Shown here: positions 11,647 through 23,153 of the stretch, piece after piece
How positions within the stretch are numbered: position 1 is the stretch's first letter
How the letters are laid out: every line of letters begins with the position of its first letter
DNA from: Dermacentor variabilis
Lineage: Eukaryota; Arthropoda; Arachnida; Ixodida; Ixodidae
Direction of reading: 5' to 3'
DNA: 64,000 nucleotides
Assembly: GCF_050947875.1 (NCBI RefSeq)
Contig: NC_134568.1
Coordinates: 262,426,115-262,490,114 of the forward strand
Notes under the pieces: model-generated
What the model was told of the DNA's origin: nothing
Database searches by the model: none
What the model saw: the letters and a program-made list of their open reading frames with translations, nothing else
Position numbers and translations under genes: made by a program

Positions 11647-11841
11647 TTAAGCGACGGCTTGGTAGGCTGCCGGATCCTCGGTACGCAGTTGCTGTTTGCG
11701 CCCGGCTGTACGGTCCTGCTCTTGTGCCCGGGCTGCAGCATCGGCACGGTGTAGACGAGCTCGTTCTCGGTTCTGCTCGCGGCGTTGCTGATCAAAAGTA
11801 GCCTGCTCCTCAGTAGTAAGTATGATCGACGCGTGGCTCAC
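11647..11841 (-). CDS. Short highly charged frame of unknown function
   Basis: A 64-codon frame on the minus strand starts at 11841 (MSHASIILTTEEQATFDQQR). It continues as an almost purely charged, Arg/Glu/Gln/Ala-rich helix-forming stretch (RREQNRERARLHRADAAARA) and ends in EDPAAYQAVA. I do not recognise a domain. The regular R-E-Q-R composition without low-complexity DNA hints at real coding history, perhaps a fragment of a repeat-borne protein. An internal piece of a larger, lost frame is equally possible. Sequence on both sides has no matching coding extension. Confidence 0.3.
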   Translation of the reverse strand: MSHASIILTTEEQATFDQQRREQNRERARLHRADAAARAQEQDRTAGRKQQLRTEDPAAYQAVA

Positions 11842-11934
11842 TCATTTCCGAGCCGGAGAGAAACTGCTGTACGCGCGCTCGGCTGCGCCGGAGAGCAACG
11901 ACGTCACTACCGGCGCAGCCAATCACGCGCCTCT

Positions 11935-11965
11935 CTTTCTTTCTTTCTTTCTTTCTTTCCTTCTT
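11935..11965 (+). repeat. (TTTC)n microsatellite
   Basis: A run of TTTC units with a final imperfect unit. Confidence 0.9.
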
Positions 11966-13516
11966 TCCGAGCATACGCATGGGGCTGCGCCGGAGGAGTT
12001 TTTCGGCATAGAGGCGACAGACAGACGGACGGACGAATTGGCTAGCTATATACAGCGTCGCTGTAAAAACAGAACAGAGAGCCCTGCGGAAATCCTATAT
12101 GGCAGCACGGCTGCCCAACATCAGTTTGCTTTTGTTTTGTTTTCTCTCTCGCTCTATGTTTTGCGGGGAACGAGAAGCTAGTCGGTGTTGAACTGTTAGC
12201 GCAAAAACCAGATAGCTTGATGTTCAAACAGAAGCGACGTAAGACATGTTCTGTTGAAAAGGGTGCAACTAATTTACTGTCCTCCTTAACTCCTGACGAC
12301 GTCCCTATTGCGTCACTCCTGTGGCGTTAAGGACACTTTATTTGGAACAGCAAAATCAACTAAAATATCCCAATATATGTGAGCAAATTGCGAACGTATC
12401 AGAGTGTGCTTCGCGAGAATTTGGTATCTTTCACTTGCAAATTGTTCATTTCCAGGGGATCAATCACTGGTTATTCATCATAAATATTTTGTTCTTTTGT
12501 TTTTCTTGTCACCGCCTCAAACCAAGCCGCGTTTTTTTTTTTTTCACCGAGCTTCTACTTGTTTCAGTATGAAATATTGTCCTTGTTCTTACGATTGTAG
12601 AAAACGTGCTGTAAGATGTATCAAACGTGGTGGACTGCTGTATATGGCACTGGGAGCTAGCATGGGTTAAGATAATCACCGTTTTTTGTATACCTCGTAC
12701 TTTTCGTCATTATCATTACACTGGGTCATAACATTTTCAGGTGCCCTATATTTATTAGGAGCAATTTTTGCCTTTTTGTTAATTCCAAGCTTAAAGAACG
12801 CTTCTTTGCCTCAACGCTAATAAAGCGCGCAGTCTCTGACCATTTATCCTTGGCGAAAAGAACGCTTATTAGTGCGCAGGACTAAGTCATTAATCAAATT
12901 TGCATGGTGTATTTCAAACTCCGCGGGAACAATGCATGCTCACCGCCGCAACCCGTTCTTAAAAAGCGCGGCGCGCCAGCGCTGTCTGCGCGGCCCAGTT
13001 TGCTGCTGCCGATATCGGAAGGAGGAGGCGTCAGCCTTTTCCTTCATCTTCATTCTCCTTTTTTTTTCTTCTCTTTGTTTAGCGCATGCGTTATTTCTTG
13101 TGCGCCGCGCTATTTCTAGGCCTGATATGCGCGGCTTCTCTGCTGCCCAGTCTGTCCTCGCCCGCCGCATACGCCCGTACTTTTTTCCCTGTCACTTTGT
13201 TCTCTTCGTTTCCTGTTTCGGTCACTCTGAAGAGCCGGTGCAAACGGCAGTATGGCCCCGCTGACGGAGTCCCCGAAATGCCGCCCGTGTACACACAGGG
13301 CCGTCAGCTTCATTGTGCCAATTACGGCCCATTGCGTCGCAATCTGATTACCCGCGCCGCGGAGGCTAGCACTTTTCCGCCCTATTTTTTGTGCGACTTT
13401 ATTTTGCTGGCCAAGGCCGCTCCTTCCGAGAAGCTCTGGCCACCGGGCGAAGGAGCGAGTATGAACCCGTAATGAGTGACTTTTGTCCTGAAAGTGCCTT
13501 GCTGCTTATCCGCTCG

Positions 13517-13517
<1 letters not shown>

Positions 13518-13579
<62 letters not shown>
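13518..13579 (+). repeat. (TC)n followed by (TG)n compound microsatellite
   Basis: About 24 TC units are followed by about 7 TG units. Serine/leucine-rich frames across this tract are artefacts. Confidence 0.95.
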
Positions 13580-13580
<1 letters not shown>

Positions 13581-14689
13581 GATGTGTGTGTTGTGCGTGC
13601 GTACACGTGTGAGCACCTCGGCTTCAAGGAACGTTGTCGGTGCCTCCATTATGCGCGCTGCAGTGACTGCAGACGTTGACTCTGTTCAGTTGTATTTTCA
13701 TACAGAATAACAAAAACAGTCCAAGTGCATGAATAGAGCCTTTCGAACGCAGGCCAGAATATTTCGCCGCTGATGTTTGCATTGCCGATTTTGGATGTGC
13801 TTAGAAGCCCGCAATCGATAAGTTTGAGCATACCACAACTATCTCTAACATCTGGCGGTTGGTTGTTGAAAAAGATGTGAGAACTCGTTCAGATCTTGAC
13901 TACATGCAGGGTGACCCCTGACAGAGCTTCCAAATAATGTAATACCTTAGTGTAATTTGATTTTATGAGTATGCTTATTTTCGGAGTATGTATTGTACCT
14001 CGCTGATAACACTTTCGAAACGTGCCCGAGCCCCTTAGCCTATTGTGATTACCTAAAGCATCTGTGACATCAAACTTAGCAACAGGAACACAGTGTCGCC
14101 TTCGTTCTCATTGGTGATTCTGTCCTGAGCTCAAAGGAGTTCGTTCTTTTATATCCTGGCCGGAGGAAGTTTTTCAGTTGCTCGTGCAGACCGACTCGTT
14201 CTCCAAGGAGAGCTCTGCTTTTGAGTATAGCAAGAACTGTTTTCTTTAACACGCCCTAGCGGACGAGAGTCGCTCTTTGCAGCGTGAAGGAAGCCATGTT
14301 TTGGAAGGCCAATGCATTTGATCGCACTTTTTTGGTACGGATATCTCGAAACTGGTGGTGTGCGTTTTGGGTTCCTGTTGAGTGCACATGATTTCATTAT
14401 TCGCCGGCTTCATTTTTGCAGTTGTGTCATAGCTAATAAAGGAAATAATTAAACTGTCAACGGCAGAAACTTTGTTAATATGCTAGCTGAACATTTCGAG
14501 TTTTCCTGCGCGTAACGTCCGCCTCTTCCAGTTAGCCACCTGAAGAGTTCTGATTAAGATTTCTGCAGCAGGTAATTAAAAACACAGAAATCTGTTATAT
14601 AGAGCCATGATATAGTTTACCCTATATCAGCGGAATCTAATGAAAAAAATATGTGGTGCTTTGCGCTAGTAGCGCCACCAGAAAGGCTA

Positions 14690-15404
14690 CAGGCCTTTCC
14701 GGAGGAAACGGAAAAGCAGAAAGAAGAGAGCTCGCCATAAAATAGGCTAGTGAAATATAAATGGCGGCAGAAGAAAGGAAACGTTGTTAGAGATTGAGGA
14801 GCAGGTAAAGAGAGAACAAATAGGTGTGTATGCGGTCAGAGAAACGCACCTTAGACGCTTTGAAGAGCCACCAATGATTGAGAATTATGTATGGGAAGGG
14901 TGCAACAGACCTAGACCAGAAAGAAAGGGAGGGGAAGTCGGAATGCTGATACATCAGGGAGCCAAATGGGAAAGAGTAAATTCAAAATGTCAGGAGGATA
15001 TTTGGTTATCATGTACAATGAGTGCAAAGAAAACTTGGCTGGGCGTAATGTATTTATGAACCGGAAAAATTACAAAGAGAAGCACCAAGATTTTGTGGAA
15101 TGCCTAAGTGCTGATTTTAGGTGTTTCGGGAATGATGCTTAAATTATCCTGTTAGGTAACATGAATGCCCACATGTAGGATCTAAGCGGTTGTACTGACA
15201 ACAAAGGGAAGTTAATGCCAGGTCTCTGTGAGCAACGCAACCTTGTTATCGTGAATACGGGGCCTAAATGTGATGGCCAGATCACATAGGAAGTCGGAAA
15301 TACGCAATCTACTATTCATTATTGTCTTATGAAAGAAGGAATTCATGATACGTTGAGAGAAATGGTCATTGATGAGGAAGAGTATAGCAACATAGTGAGT
15401 TACC
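14690..15404 (+). pseudogene. LINE endonuclease domain remnant
   Basis: The longest open piece (14784-15059) reads LEIEEQVKREQIGVYAVRETHLRRF and continues with ENYVWEGCNR and a basic GGEVGMLIHQGAKWERV stretch. In LINE endonucleases the Glu of ETH is the metal ligand, and GG.G.LI is a core strand. After a stop and a frameshift the region near 15160 shows GNMNAHM, a variant of the G-D-F/M-N-A-H catalytic motif with Asp changed to Asn. Near 15240 NLVIVNTGPKCDGQIT is the next conserved strand. The domain would have nicked the target DNA. Its C-terminal part, including the final SDH motif, is lost where the inserted element begins. Confidence 0.8.
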
Positions 15405-15631
15405 ATAAACGCATCTTTTTGAAACTGAAATACGTACATGATGTATTTTTGCGCAGCGCTCAGAAATCGACGAAGCAAGAAGCAGAAACACAAAGGACAG
15501 GCGCTGCACTTCCAACGGACATTTATATTTAAAAACGTTAAGAAAGCAATCTGCAATCTTTGAACACGTGACTCCCCCCCCCCCCCCCTCCCAAAGCGTT
15601 GCTGTCTTCTTGGCGCATACTCAAATTTGAA

Positions 15632-15772
15632 GCGCATCATCAGCTCTTATCTGACGCCGCCGCACATGCTAACCAAATATTAAAATTCCTTGTCCCATAG
15701 CCGAATAGGCGGTTGACTGACGCATCCACATGCTTTTCTTCTGATGCGAAATGCTTCGATTATTTCGCGCAG
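15632..15772 (-). repeat. Inverted arm, left, of the Penelope-like element
   Basis: It is the inverted complement of 15934-16076 over about 140 bp with scattered mismatches. Both arms share, read in the same sense, GCGCATCATCAG, GTCAGTCAACCG or its counterpart, and ATAATCGAAGCATTTC. The right arm holds the last codons of the GIY-YIG protein, so the left arm is an antisense copy of the element's end. About 160 bp separate the arms. Confidence 0.9.
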
Positions 15773-15933
15773 TGAAAAACGCATATTGGCCAGGTGTGTC
15801 AACGTGAGACTCAGTGAGCACGAACGTTCGCTGGCTGATACCAAGCCGTCTTACTTAGCAGGTCATTGCCGAGAATGTGGTTGTACCCCATATTTCAGCG
15901 ACACCATGGTCCTGTAGAGACACCAAGCCCAGA

Positions 15934-16076
15934 CTGCGCGTGAAATAATCGAAGCATTTCACTCCAGAAGAAAAGGGGATGACTGTGTCAGTCAACCGTC
16001 AATTCGGCTGTGTGACAAGGAATTTGAATATCTGATTAGCACGTGCGGCAGCGTCAGATAGGATCTGATGATGCGC
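15934..16076 (+). repeat. Inverted arm, right, of the Penelope-like element
   Basis: It is the partner of 15632-15772 and codes for the final part of the GIY-YIG domain (TAREIIEAFHSRR to EYLISTCGSVR, then a stop). LINE sequence resumes at once after it (16078). Confidence 0.9.
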
Positions 16077-16077
16077 T

Positions 16078-18550
16078 AATAAGGAAATAAGCAAAGAGAA
16101 GCAACACGTTTGTTGGAAAGCAAAAAGGAAACCGAAAAGCTAGTGGAACAGGGAAACACGAGAAGCGATCGATGAACGACAGAAAGCATAACGAGAGCAC
16201 AGGCACACGAAAAAAAAAAGAAAAGCGTAGCTGCGGCAGGATGAAGTAGACGGAAAAGGAGAAATATACCGGGAGGAAAAATAATTCTGTTCGAATACTG
16301 GTTCAAGCGAGATTTAAAGTAAAAGTGATCATTGGTTGTCTTAAATACATGAGAAAAATAATACTGCACTTAGAATATTTTGGAACCACATTAACTTATT
16401 AGGCAGGAAGTCTGGAGCCATACAACAACATATCCTGGACGAAAGATGGAAACAAACTGGAAGGGGAAGTGGCACGAAATTACATCCGAAAAGTAACAGC
16501 CAAATCATTTCAAAGCAACGCCGAAGTGCTTTCTGAGAAAGAAAGGAGCATGAATGAGAACCAGACGGAAAAGGAGCTGGTGCTGAAAAATTTGAACTGG
16601 AAGTAAGGGAAAGAGAAAATTCCTAAACGCACAGCCACAGGGTTAAACGAGGTTTCCGTTAAGCTGATTAATGAACTATAGGACCAAAAAGTGGGAAAGC
16701 TCTGTTGTATGTAGTAGAAGAAACTTTACAAGATAGGCGAATGCCAGACATTTTGGCGACAAAGTGGAATGAATTTTATTTATAAAGGTAAGGGGGAAAG
16801 AAAGATGGAATTCACTGATATAAACCGTTGACCGATGCATCAGTAAATACAGGTTAGCAGTGCAGGCGTTTAAATTAAAATTGCAAGCATGGGCAGAACA
16901 TAATCGCATATTGGGATAACTTCAGAATGCCTTCAGAATCGGTAGACATCAGGATGATAACTTATTTGTTCTTACTAGGTGTATTGAAATACTCAGAGAA
17001 GAAAAGAGACCGTTACATGAGGCTTTTTTTAAATATCAGGAATAGGGCACACTTTGGTGTAAAGGTTATAAAGGCTGGATCATGTGCTTCAATAAGGCTG
17101 GCCAGTCTTTATGAGGCACCTTATCCCTGTTTATCATCTTTATACCACAATGCGGCCTTTGTAGACACTACCGGAGAGTATGACAACGTAGACCGCGACA
17201 TCTTGTAGGACATTCTAGAATGGAGGGCTTAGTAAATGACGATGTACAGCTTTTGAGGGAGATTTAGCTAAAAAATACCGTTTGCGTTGAATGCGAAGGG
17301 ATGAGGAGTAAGGAGAAAGTTGATATCACCAAGGGACGGACACAGGGGTGCCCTTTGTCCCCGCTTCTCTTTATGATGTAACATCGTAAGGGTGGAAAGG
17401 GCGTAAAAGGAAGCAATATCGGGTTTGATCTCTGGTACAAACGGGGGCGAGCACAATAGTAGAGCGGAAGCTTCCAGGCTTGTTTTATGCGGAAGACATT
17501 GTGTTGCTTCCTAACAAGAAAAGTGTCTAATATCTGGGAATGGTATGCGAGAATTTGTGATTGAAATTTAGCGTTATAAAAGCAGGTTTTATGGTATTCA
17601 ATGAAAACAGTGAACAGCTAGTGTCAATGCAGGGCCTCGGGTAAAAGAATACAAGTACCTTGGTGTATGGATAAACATAGGCGATAGATATATGTGAGTG
17701 CAGCAAAAAAAATAATATCAAAGGCAGAGAAATGCGGTTATAATGAAACGCAAAGCGCTGTGGGGATACAATAGGTACGAGGTGCTCCGGGGTATGTGTA
17801 AAGGTGGGAGGGATCCAGGACTAACAATTGGAAACGCGATTGTTTGCTTGAAGCCATGAAGCCAGATCAGGACTCGATGGCAACTAACGTCTAGTGGGAT
17901 GCCTCGCAGTGGCCGCTCACGGGAAGACTGCAAATGAAGCTGCGCAGGGCGATATGGGCTGGAGAAGTTTTGAAGTGAGGGAAGCTCAGAGTAAAATTGA
18001 TTATGAAGAACGGCTGAGGAATATGGAAGAAAGTAAATGGGCTGGGAGAGTGTTGAGGTATTTGTACAGGAAAAACACTGATTCGCAGTGGAGGGAAAGA
18101 ACTAGGAAGCTTATCAGTAAGTCTGGAACCAGTTTGGTGAGCAACATGGCAACAAAGAACGTCAAGCGGAAAGTCAGCGAGGCTGAAATAATCTCACGAG
18201 CGGCGGCAATGGAATAGAACCCTGCTTTGAGTAACTACCTAAGAGGAAAATAAGCGAAATCAGAGAAGAAAGGATTGATGATAACTGAAAGAGAAGCTCC
18301 TTACTTGTCGAAACGAGATCAGGATGCCTTAGAACGCGTAGTTATAAAACGAGGTGCACTAAGCAAGAAGAGGCATGTGCTTGCTGCAGTAAAGCTAGGG
18401 AAACGATAGAAGATGTTTTATTAGAATGTGAAGATATCTACCCAGCTGTCGGTTTATGCCCCTCTGGCCTCCTTGAAGCCCTTGGGCTCAGTTATAGCAG
18501 GTGGAAAGCAAATATGTCTGCAATAGAAATTAGCAACAGGCAATCTTAGG
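16078..18550 (+). pseudogene. LINE reverse transcriptase and C-terminal region remnant
   Basis: The linker read near 16110 (RKPKS*WN, ETREAIDERQKA) is followed by the RT: ATGLNEVSVKLINEL near 16640, KPLTDASVN near 16830, RMITYLFLLGVLKY at 16950, VDTTGEYDNVDRDIL at 17160 (motif A, expected LDITGAYDNV), TQGCPLSPLLF at 17340 (motif B), and LPGLFYAEDIVLLPNK at 17470. The last is motif C with YADD changed to YAED, so the catalytic site is lost. The thumb/C-terminal part is better preserved (17894-18217: AAHGKTANEAAQGDMGW, EAQSKIDYEERLRNM). It leads to a Cys-rich zinc-knuckle-like end near 18380-18440 (CACCS, ECEDIYPA). Many stops and frameshifts are present. Confidence 0.8.
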
Positions 18551-18936
18551 TTTGGTGGCAGAAAAGTAGGAGTACTTATAAACAACGGAGGCCTACAAAA
18601 ACAGTCCTCACTTATGGTTCACAAAATTTGACGTTGGGAATTCTTCGTGTGCTTGCACGCGTGCGCGCGTGTGTGTGTGTATGTGTGTGAGAGAGAGAGC
18701 GCGTCCCCTCTTCAAAGGACATGCTCTCTTTTTGAATCCCAATGGATTCAAAAGCTTTCGTGGAGACGAGTCACGGGGATGAGTCAGATGAAACTGGAAG
18801 TTTATGGAGAAGGAACATACAATAAGACGCGAAGAAAAATGTAGGTAACGTTGATGAATGTCAAATATTGATCACGAAACGACACATATATACACCCCGA
18901 CGCAAAGGGGCAGCCTCTAGAAATCTATCTGCACAT

Positions 18937-19095
18937 TACACCTCGGGGGCTAAGTAGATATGGCCTTGTGCTGCTGAGCACCAAGCCGCCATGACGGTTC
19001 TTAGCCGCATGTTGATTGTAATACAAAAACATTTCTGTAGTGCGCTTTGGGTGCACTGAAAAGAAACCGAGGTGGTGAAAATTAAACCGGAACCT
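18937..19095 (+). mobile_element. Degenerate tRNA-derived SINE, copy
   Basis: A decayed head (GGGGGCTAAGTAGATATGG, CTGCTGAGCAC) is followed by a body resembling the SINE family at 8057 and 20949 (TACAAAAACATTTCTGTAG and GTGCACTGAAAAG, with a GGTGGTGAAAATTAA block). Box B is barely recognisable. Confidence 0.5.
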
Positions 19096-20948
19096 CCAGT
19101 GCGCTGCTATCGGGCTTTATGAACGGGCTTTCGGGCTTTATATCTCTTGGGTTTTATAAACCCCAAGAGAGAGTTTACCTATGTTAATTCACGAAAAATA
19201 TTCATTGCGCCATTTTTAGCCACGGAAAAACCATCCACCCTATTTTGTCTAAGCAGCACCAATTGTTGCAGGCGCTAGGATAATACATGTGCCCGGAAGC
19301 GACGTCGTTTTTCCGAGATATTAATCAATCTATTCTCTTAGGCGGAGCTTTCGCCCCTGGCCCTCTCTTAAGAAAATAAAAAAAATAGAAAAATAGGGGG
19401 AGGGGGGAGGTTCGGACGCAATAAAGCAGAATGGCTATTTCGTGCGGCTTCCCTCGAAAAAGTACGTGAAAGCACAGAATGACACGGGAACTTCCTATAG
19501 CATTCACACTTCATACGTATTCCTGCCGCGATGGGACATCACATTCAAGTGTACGGTTTACCAGTAAGGCAGCTAAGCTGTATTTTACTTTCCCCCTTTT
19601 TCCGAACGGACGGATATCGGTGCTGAAATAGGCCTGGCAAGGACGAGGGCGAGAACAGGAGAGAGCGTGGGGCCACTGCGAGAAAAAGCGGGAGTAAAGT
19701 AGGGAGGGCTGGGCAATAGTGACACAGCCGCGTTGTTGCTGCTGCCCCATGCGGTGCCATGCCGCGAAGAACGAGCTTGCGGCGTTCCGCGCTCGAAATG
19801 AACTGCGTCGGTAGAGCCTACAGTGGAAATGAAGATTCATGCCGCTGAGAGACGACGGTACGCAGGGTTCCTTTCGGAAAAGCAAAATTCAATCAAAGGT
19901 TCGGCGCTGGCGCTAATGAATACAAACGCGCCGCTTTTAGCGGGCCGCTCCTACGCCTTGGCGCGAATTACGGCTCCTGTCATCAGCGGCCTCGCCCTCC
20001 CCCATACCGGCCCCCTTTCCGGCCCTACCAACGCCACGTTATTTATATGCATACATATATGTTTTATCCTTTAGCGGCGGCACGAGGACGACTTACAAGT
20101 GAACTCAGCCCGCAGCGCGGGGCGTTGCGACGGCACCGGATGCCCCGCGAGTTTAAGGTTATTGCACTGCGTGAACGCGTTTCTACGCTAATGCGCGTAA
20201 CGTCCGCGCCCGCGTGATGCGGTACCGCGCGAAGCTTGCTAAGGAACAAGCATGAAGTCGGCGAGGCTAGGAAGAAAAAAAAAATATGACGGAATGCATT
20301 TCAATATCAGCGACAAGCCCGCTGTTTTCTCTGACGAAGTGTTCAAAGGTTAGTGACGGGACTCGAGCGGGACAGACGCACGCACAAAGGAAAGCCGCGA
20401 TATATTACTCTTCCACTGCCGCCATTAACAGGGAAAGAAAGACATTATAATTTTACGTGAAGTGTTCGTGTTTTGCCCCGTTAAGAGTTTTGAAGAAATG
20501 CGATACATATGCGCGGCAAGTCCACGAGAAAGTTGTTACCTTGAGGACGCTTTCCTCCCTTCATCCTGCTTACTGTCCTCTCCTCTCTACCTTAATTTAC
20601 ATCCCCAACGCCATCGCCACCCTCTCTCCGACAAAGGCCTTTTTTTTTCAATCCTTCTATGCTGTACCGAAGGCGTGTTTGTGATTCTCCAAGCATTGCA
20701 GTCATGCGCAGCTGCTATTTCCTGCATCTCGATTGCCTCGTTATATCGCTTAGCTCTTCTTTTTTAATAGCCACACGCCTTGTAGCGACAATTTGTGCTG
20801 ACCTTTCAAAGTATCGTTTTCGTTAACGCGTTCTCTCATCCTGACACGTTAGCAGCTGTGCCCGTCAAAAGCCGTTGCGGCGAGGACAGAGCATGATGCC
20901 CATTTTTTTGCCGCATGCCTTACCCACCACGTAGAAGAGTGAGCGACC

Positions 20949-21181
20949 CGCCGGAGTTGCTTAGTGGCTATCGGGTTGGGCTTCTAAGCACGACGTCGCA
21001 GGAAGAAATCCCGGCCACAGCGGCCGCATTTCGATGGGGGCGAAATGCGATAACATTCGTGTACTTAGATTTAGGTGCACGTTAAAGAACCCCACGTGGT
21101 CCAAATTGTTCCGGAGTCCCCCACTACGGCGTGCCTCATAATCAAAAAGTGGTTTGGGCACGTAAAATCCCATAATTTGAA
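20949..21181 (+). mobile_element. tRNA-derived SINE (Ruka-like), copy 2
   Basis: The head reads TTGCTTAGTGGCTATCGGG and CTTCTAAGCACGACGTCGCA, with box B reduced to GGAAGAAATCCC. The body holds the conserved blocks GCATTTCGATGGGGGCGAAA, GGTGCACGTTAAAGAACCCC, CCCCCACTACGGCGTGCCTC and GGCACGTAAAATCCCATAAT. This is the best preserved body in the window, and it identifies the other copies. It has probably lost pol III activity because of the damaged B box. Confidence 0.85.
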
Positions 21182-22742
21182 GAGTGAACGCTGTCCAAGG
21201 TAAACATTTGCCAGTAAAGCGGCGCTTGTCCATGTGGCCTTCCTTGCAGAAACATGGTATATATGCTGGCAAATTTTAATAAGGATATTTATAATTTCAA
21301 GAATATTATGGCAGACGTACTGCTGCTGATTTTACTTGCTGCTACACGTACTCTTTGCCGCATATGAAGTAGAACCATTCGGAATGCCGTAATGTGTGTA
21401 CGCCCACTGGAAGTAGAAAACAGAAAGTTGTGTCGCAAATTTTTTGCAGCAGAATATCTTTATAGTATTGAAATGTAAGCTTAAGGAAAGTGTGTACGCT
21501 TGGTCGTTGATGACTACTCTTTTACCTCTACATATAACGCCCAGTCCTGTGAGAGAGAGAGGGAGCGTGAGTTAATGCTTTAACATCACGCGAGCTACTG
21601 CGCTGCAGCGGTAGTCCTCAACATTCTTCTCCCAACACGGGTTTTTACGTGCGGGATAAGTGCCCGTGCACGGATTGTAATGTTGGATTCTGGAGAAGAG
21701 CGCAGGCCCGACCAAGACCGCAAATGGATGGCAGACGAGACAGCGATGTCTTTATGGCAGGTTTTATGTGTGCGAAAGCCCGGATGAGACGCTCTAAATA
21801 CCGGTGTTCAAAGCAGTGGGAGACCTTAGGTTTACCACGATGGCCTTGTATGCTACTGAGGTGCAGAGGTGTCGGGAATCGGCCACCGTCGAAGGATGTA
21901 AGCGCATTTCGCAGAGCGCAAAACGGAAAGTTCCTCTCACAAAGATTCATACACTTAATGAGATGATTTATACAGAGACCATATTTTAAAATACTAAAGT
22001 GGGAGAGGGGGGGGGACACCATGCCTGGTGAGGTGGCGCGGCGTTGGTGATAAGCTCTCATTAGTACGCAGATGAAATCTGTATTCGGGCATTTCACACG
22101 ACGCGCTTAAAAGTACGAGTGAAGTTTCGCAAACATTTATGCAATAAGAGTGCCCTCCAGAACATGCTTACAAAATCTGAAGCGTTAATTCCGTGTATTT
22201 GGACGTAACGTCAAAAATTACGTGATTTCCGCAGCAACTTTTGTAGCTCTCAATGCAAGTGGCATTTCAATGAATATTGGAAATTTTGATGCATTGCAAT
22301 TTCTATTCAGTTGATGTCTCAGCGTTTCAGAGGAATTGGGGTAGTTAGCATAAATTATTCATTCAATAAACATGTTGAATAGCACTGGAAATTTTCAGAT
22401 ACATAAACAGCAATAAAAACATCACTAAAGCTCGACCTACATTTCAGTGTGGGATATATAATTTTCATTTATTTCACTTTGTTTGACGAATAATATTACA
22501 GTGGTAACAACGTTAATAACTCAACAATAAAAATATGAGGTTCAAGTAATCACATCAGCGTTCATCAAACACTTCACAATCAGATGAAGACACCTTTCGT
22601 ATTGTACATTTAGACCCGCGAGTTAGTTTTACTATTTCTGTGTTGGCAAGCAATATCAGGGTTCATGTTGCATAAACGCAAAGTCTCATATTCAATAATT
22701 TGCGTACCATAGTTTGTCATAGGTTTCTTTACTACTACCTAT

Positions 22743-23153
22743 GTGTGGCGAAAGCTGTCGCCTACGTGCCTGTTCACACAGCGATTTGAAAACTTCCCTA
22801 AGTTACTGGAGATCCCATTCAATATATGCCTGCAGATCTTGATTGACCAGGATTTTCCTGCGGTATGTAAAAGTTGTGGACACACTCCGTGTCTATTTGA
22901 TCATATCTTCTGGCTGTGCCCCAACCAAAGGGCTACGAATCTCAACAGTGAGGAGGACTGGATTCGGCGCATATCCAGCGAAGTCCTCCAAGATCAACTC
23001 CTGGCCGTCCGGAGAGCTCACGACATCGGGAAACCCTTTGGCCTACCGGTGCCTACGTGGGCGGAGCCACCGACTTAGCCTTGGGGGCTTGTGCCCTCGA
23101 GCCCTAGTTTATCTGGACCAAAATAAAGTTCTTGCCATGCCATGCCATGCCAT
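22743..23153 (+). pseudogene. I-group LINE 3' end (zinc knuckle, short 3' UTR, CATGC tail)
   Basis: The 111-codon frame at 22743-23078 ends with a zinc knuckle CKSCGHTPCLFDHIFWLC (C-x2-C-x8-H-x4-C). It then reads LQDQLLAVRRAHDIG and the terminal LPVPTWAEPPT before the stop. The short 3' UTR reaches AATAAAG at 23122 and ends in a (CATGC)n tail at about 23134-23153, as expected for a target-primed LINE insertion. The first roughly 80 bases of the frame (MWRKLSPTCLF) may not belong to the element. The Zn finger spacing and C-terminal motif agree with LINEs that carry RNase H, but RNase H itself is not present in this truncated copy. Confidence 0.75.

Larger units (their letters stand above)
11506..14689. 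other. Unassigned sequence with GC-rich patches and microsatellites
   Basis: No gene was recognised. It holds the short charged frame at 11647-11841, a TTTC run at 11935-11965 and a TC/TG tract at 13518-13579 (all listed). The stretch 12940-13470 is CpG-rich. A 128-codon frame at 13086-13472 starts with a hydrophobic segment but lacks any family resemblance. An unmethylated promoter region is possible, but nothing downstream looks like a gene. Confidence 0.4.
15405..16077 (+). mobile_element. Penelope-like element fragment with GIY-YIG endonuclease and inverted arms, inserted in a LINE
   Basis: On the plus strand 15784-16060 reads HIGQ, then RCVNVRLSEHERSLA, HCRECGCTPYFSDTMVL, one TAG, RHQAQTAREIIEAFHSRR and DDCVSQPSIRLCDKEFEYL. 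This matches the end of the GIY-YIG domain of Penelope-like retroelements: a degraded YIG motif, the conserved Arg of the helix, the Cys/His cluster, the acidic helix and the C-V-S-x-P-S stretch. The left side (15405-15631) looks like the inverted complement of a 3' untranslated region (AAGGACAGGCGCTGCACTT). The sense copy is joined head-to-head to an antisense copy of its own end. The reverse transcriptase is missing, so this is a strongly 5'-truncated copy. Confidence 0.85.
14690..18640 (+). mobile_element. Decayed LINE (non-LTR retrotransposon), clade not assigned, split by a Penelope-like element
   Basis: A plus-strand element with an apurinic-type endonuclease region (14690-15404), an insertion of foreign DNA (15405-16077), and then a linker, reverse transcriptase and C-terminal region (16078-18550). 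The coding line is broken by many stops and frameshifts. No RNase H domain was found. The exact ends could not be fixed; the 3' end is placed before the GT-rich stretch at 18660. I recall the protein family as common in ticks and usually labelled only as 'tick transposon', so I leave the clade open. Confidence 0.8.
18641..22739. other. Unassigned sequence with two SINEs; GC-rich patch near 19.7-20.3 kb
   Basis: Apart from the listed SINE copies and the small repeats below, nothing was recognised. GT and GA dinucleotides occur at 18662-18700. A CpG-rich stretch runs from about 19740 to 20270 without a convincing gene. A perfect-looking short hairpin lies at 19144-19169 (CTCTTGGG..CCCCAAGAG). 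Confidence 0.4.

Noticed and set aside
13086..13472. A 128-codon frame starting with a signal-peptide-like hydrophobic segment
   Set aside because: The hydrophobic start comes from T-rich DNA, the rest has no family resemblance, and there is no exon or promoter context. It was not called as a gene.
13391..13679. Serine/leucine- and arginine/glutamate-rich frames
   Set aside because: They read through the (TC)n/(TG)n microsatellite.
19144..19169. A hairpin read as a transcription terminator
   Set aside because: The genome is eukaryotic and no gene precedes it. It is left as a small inverted repeat.
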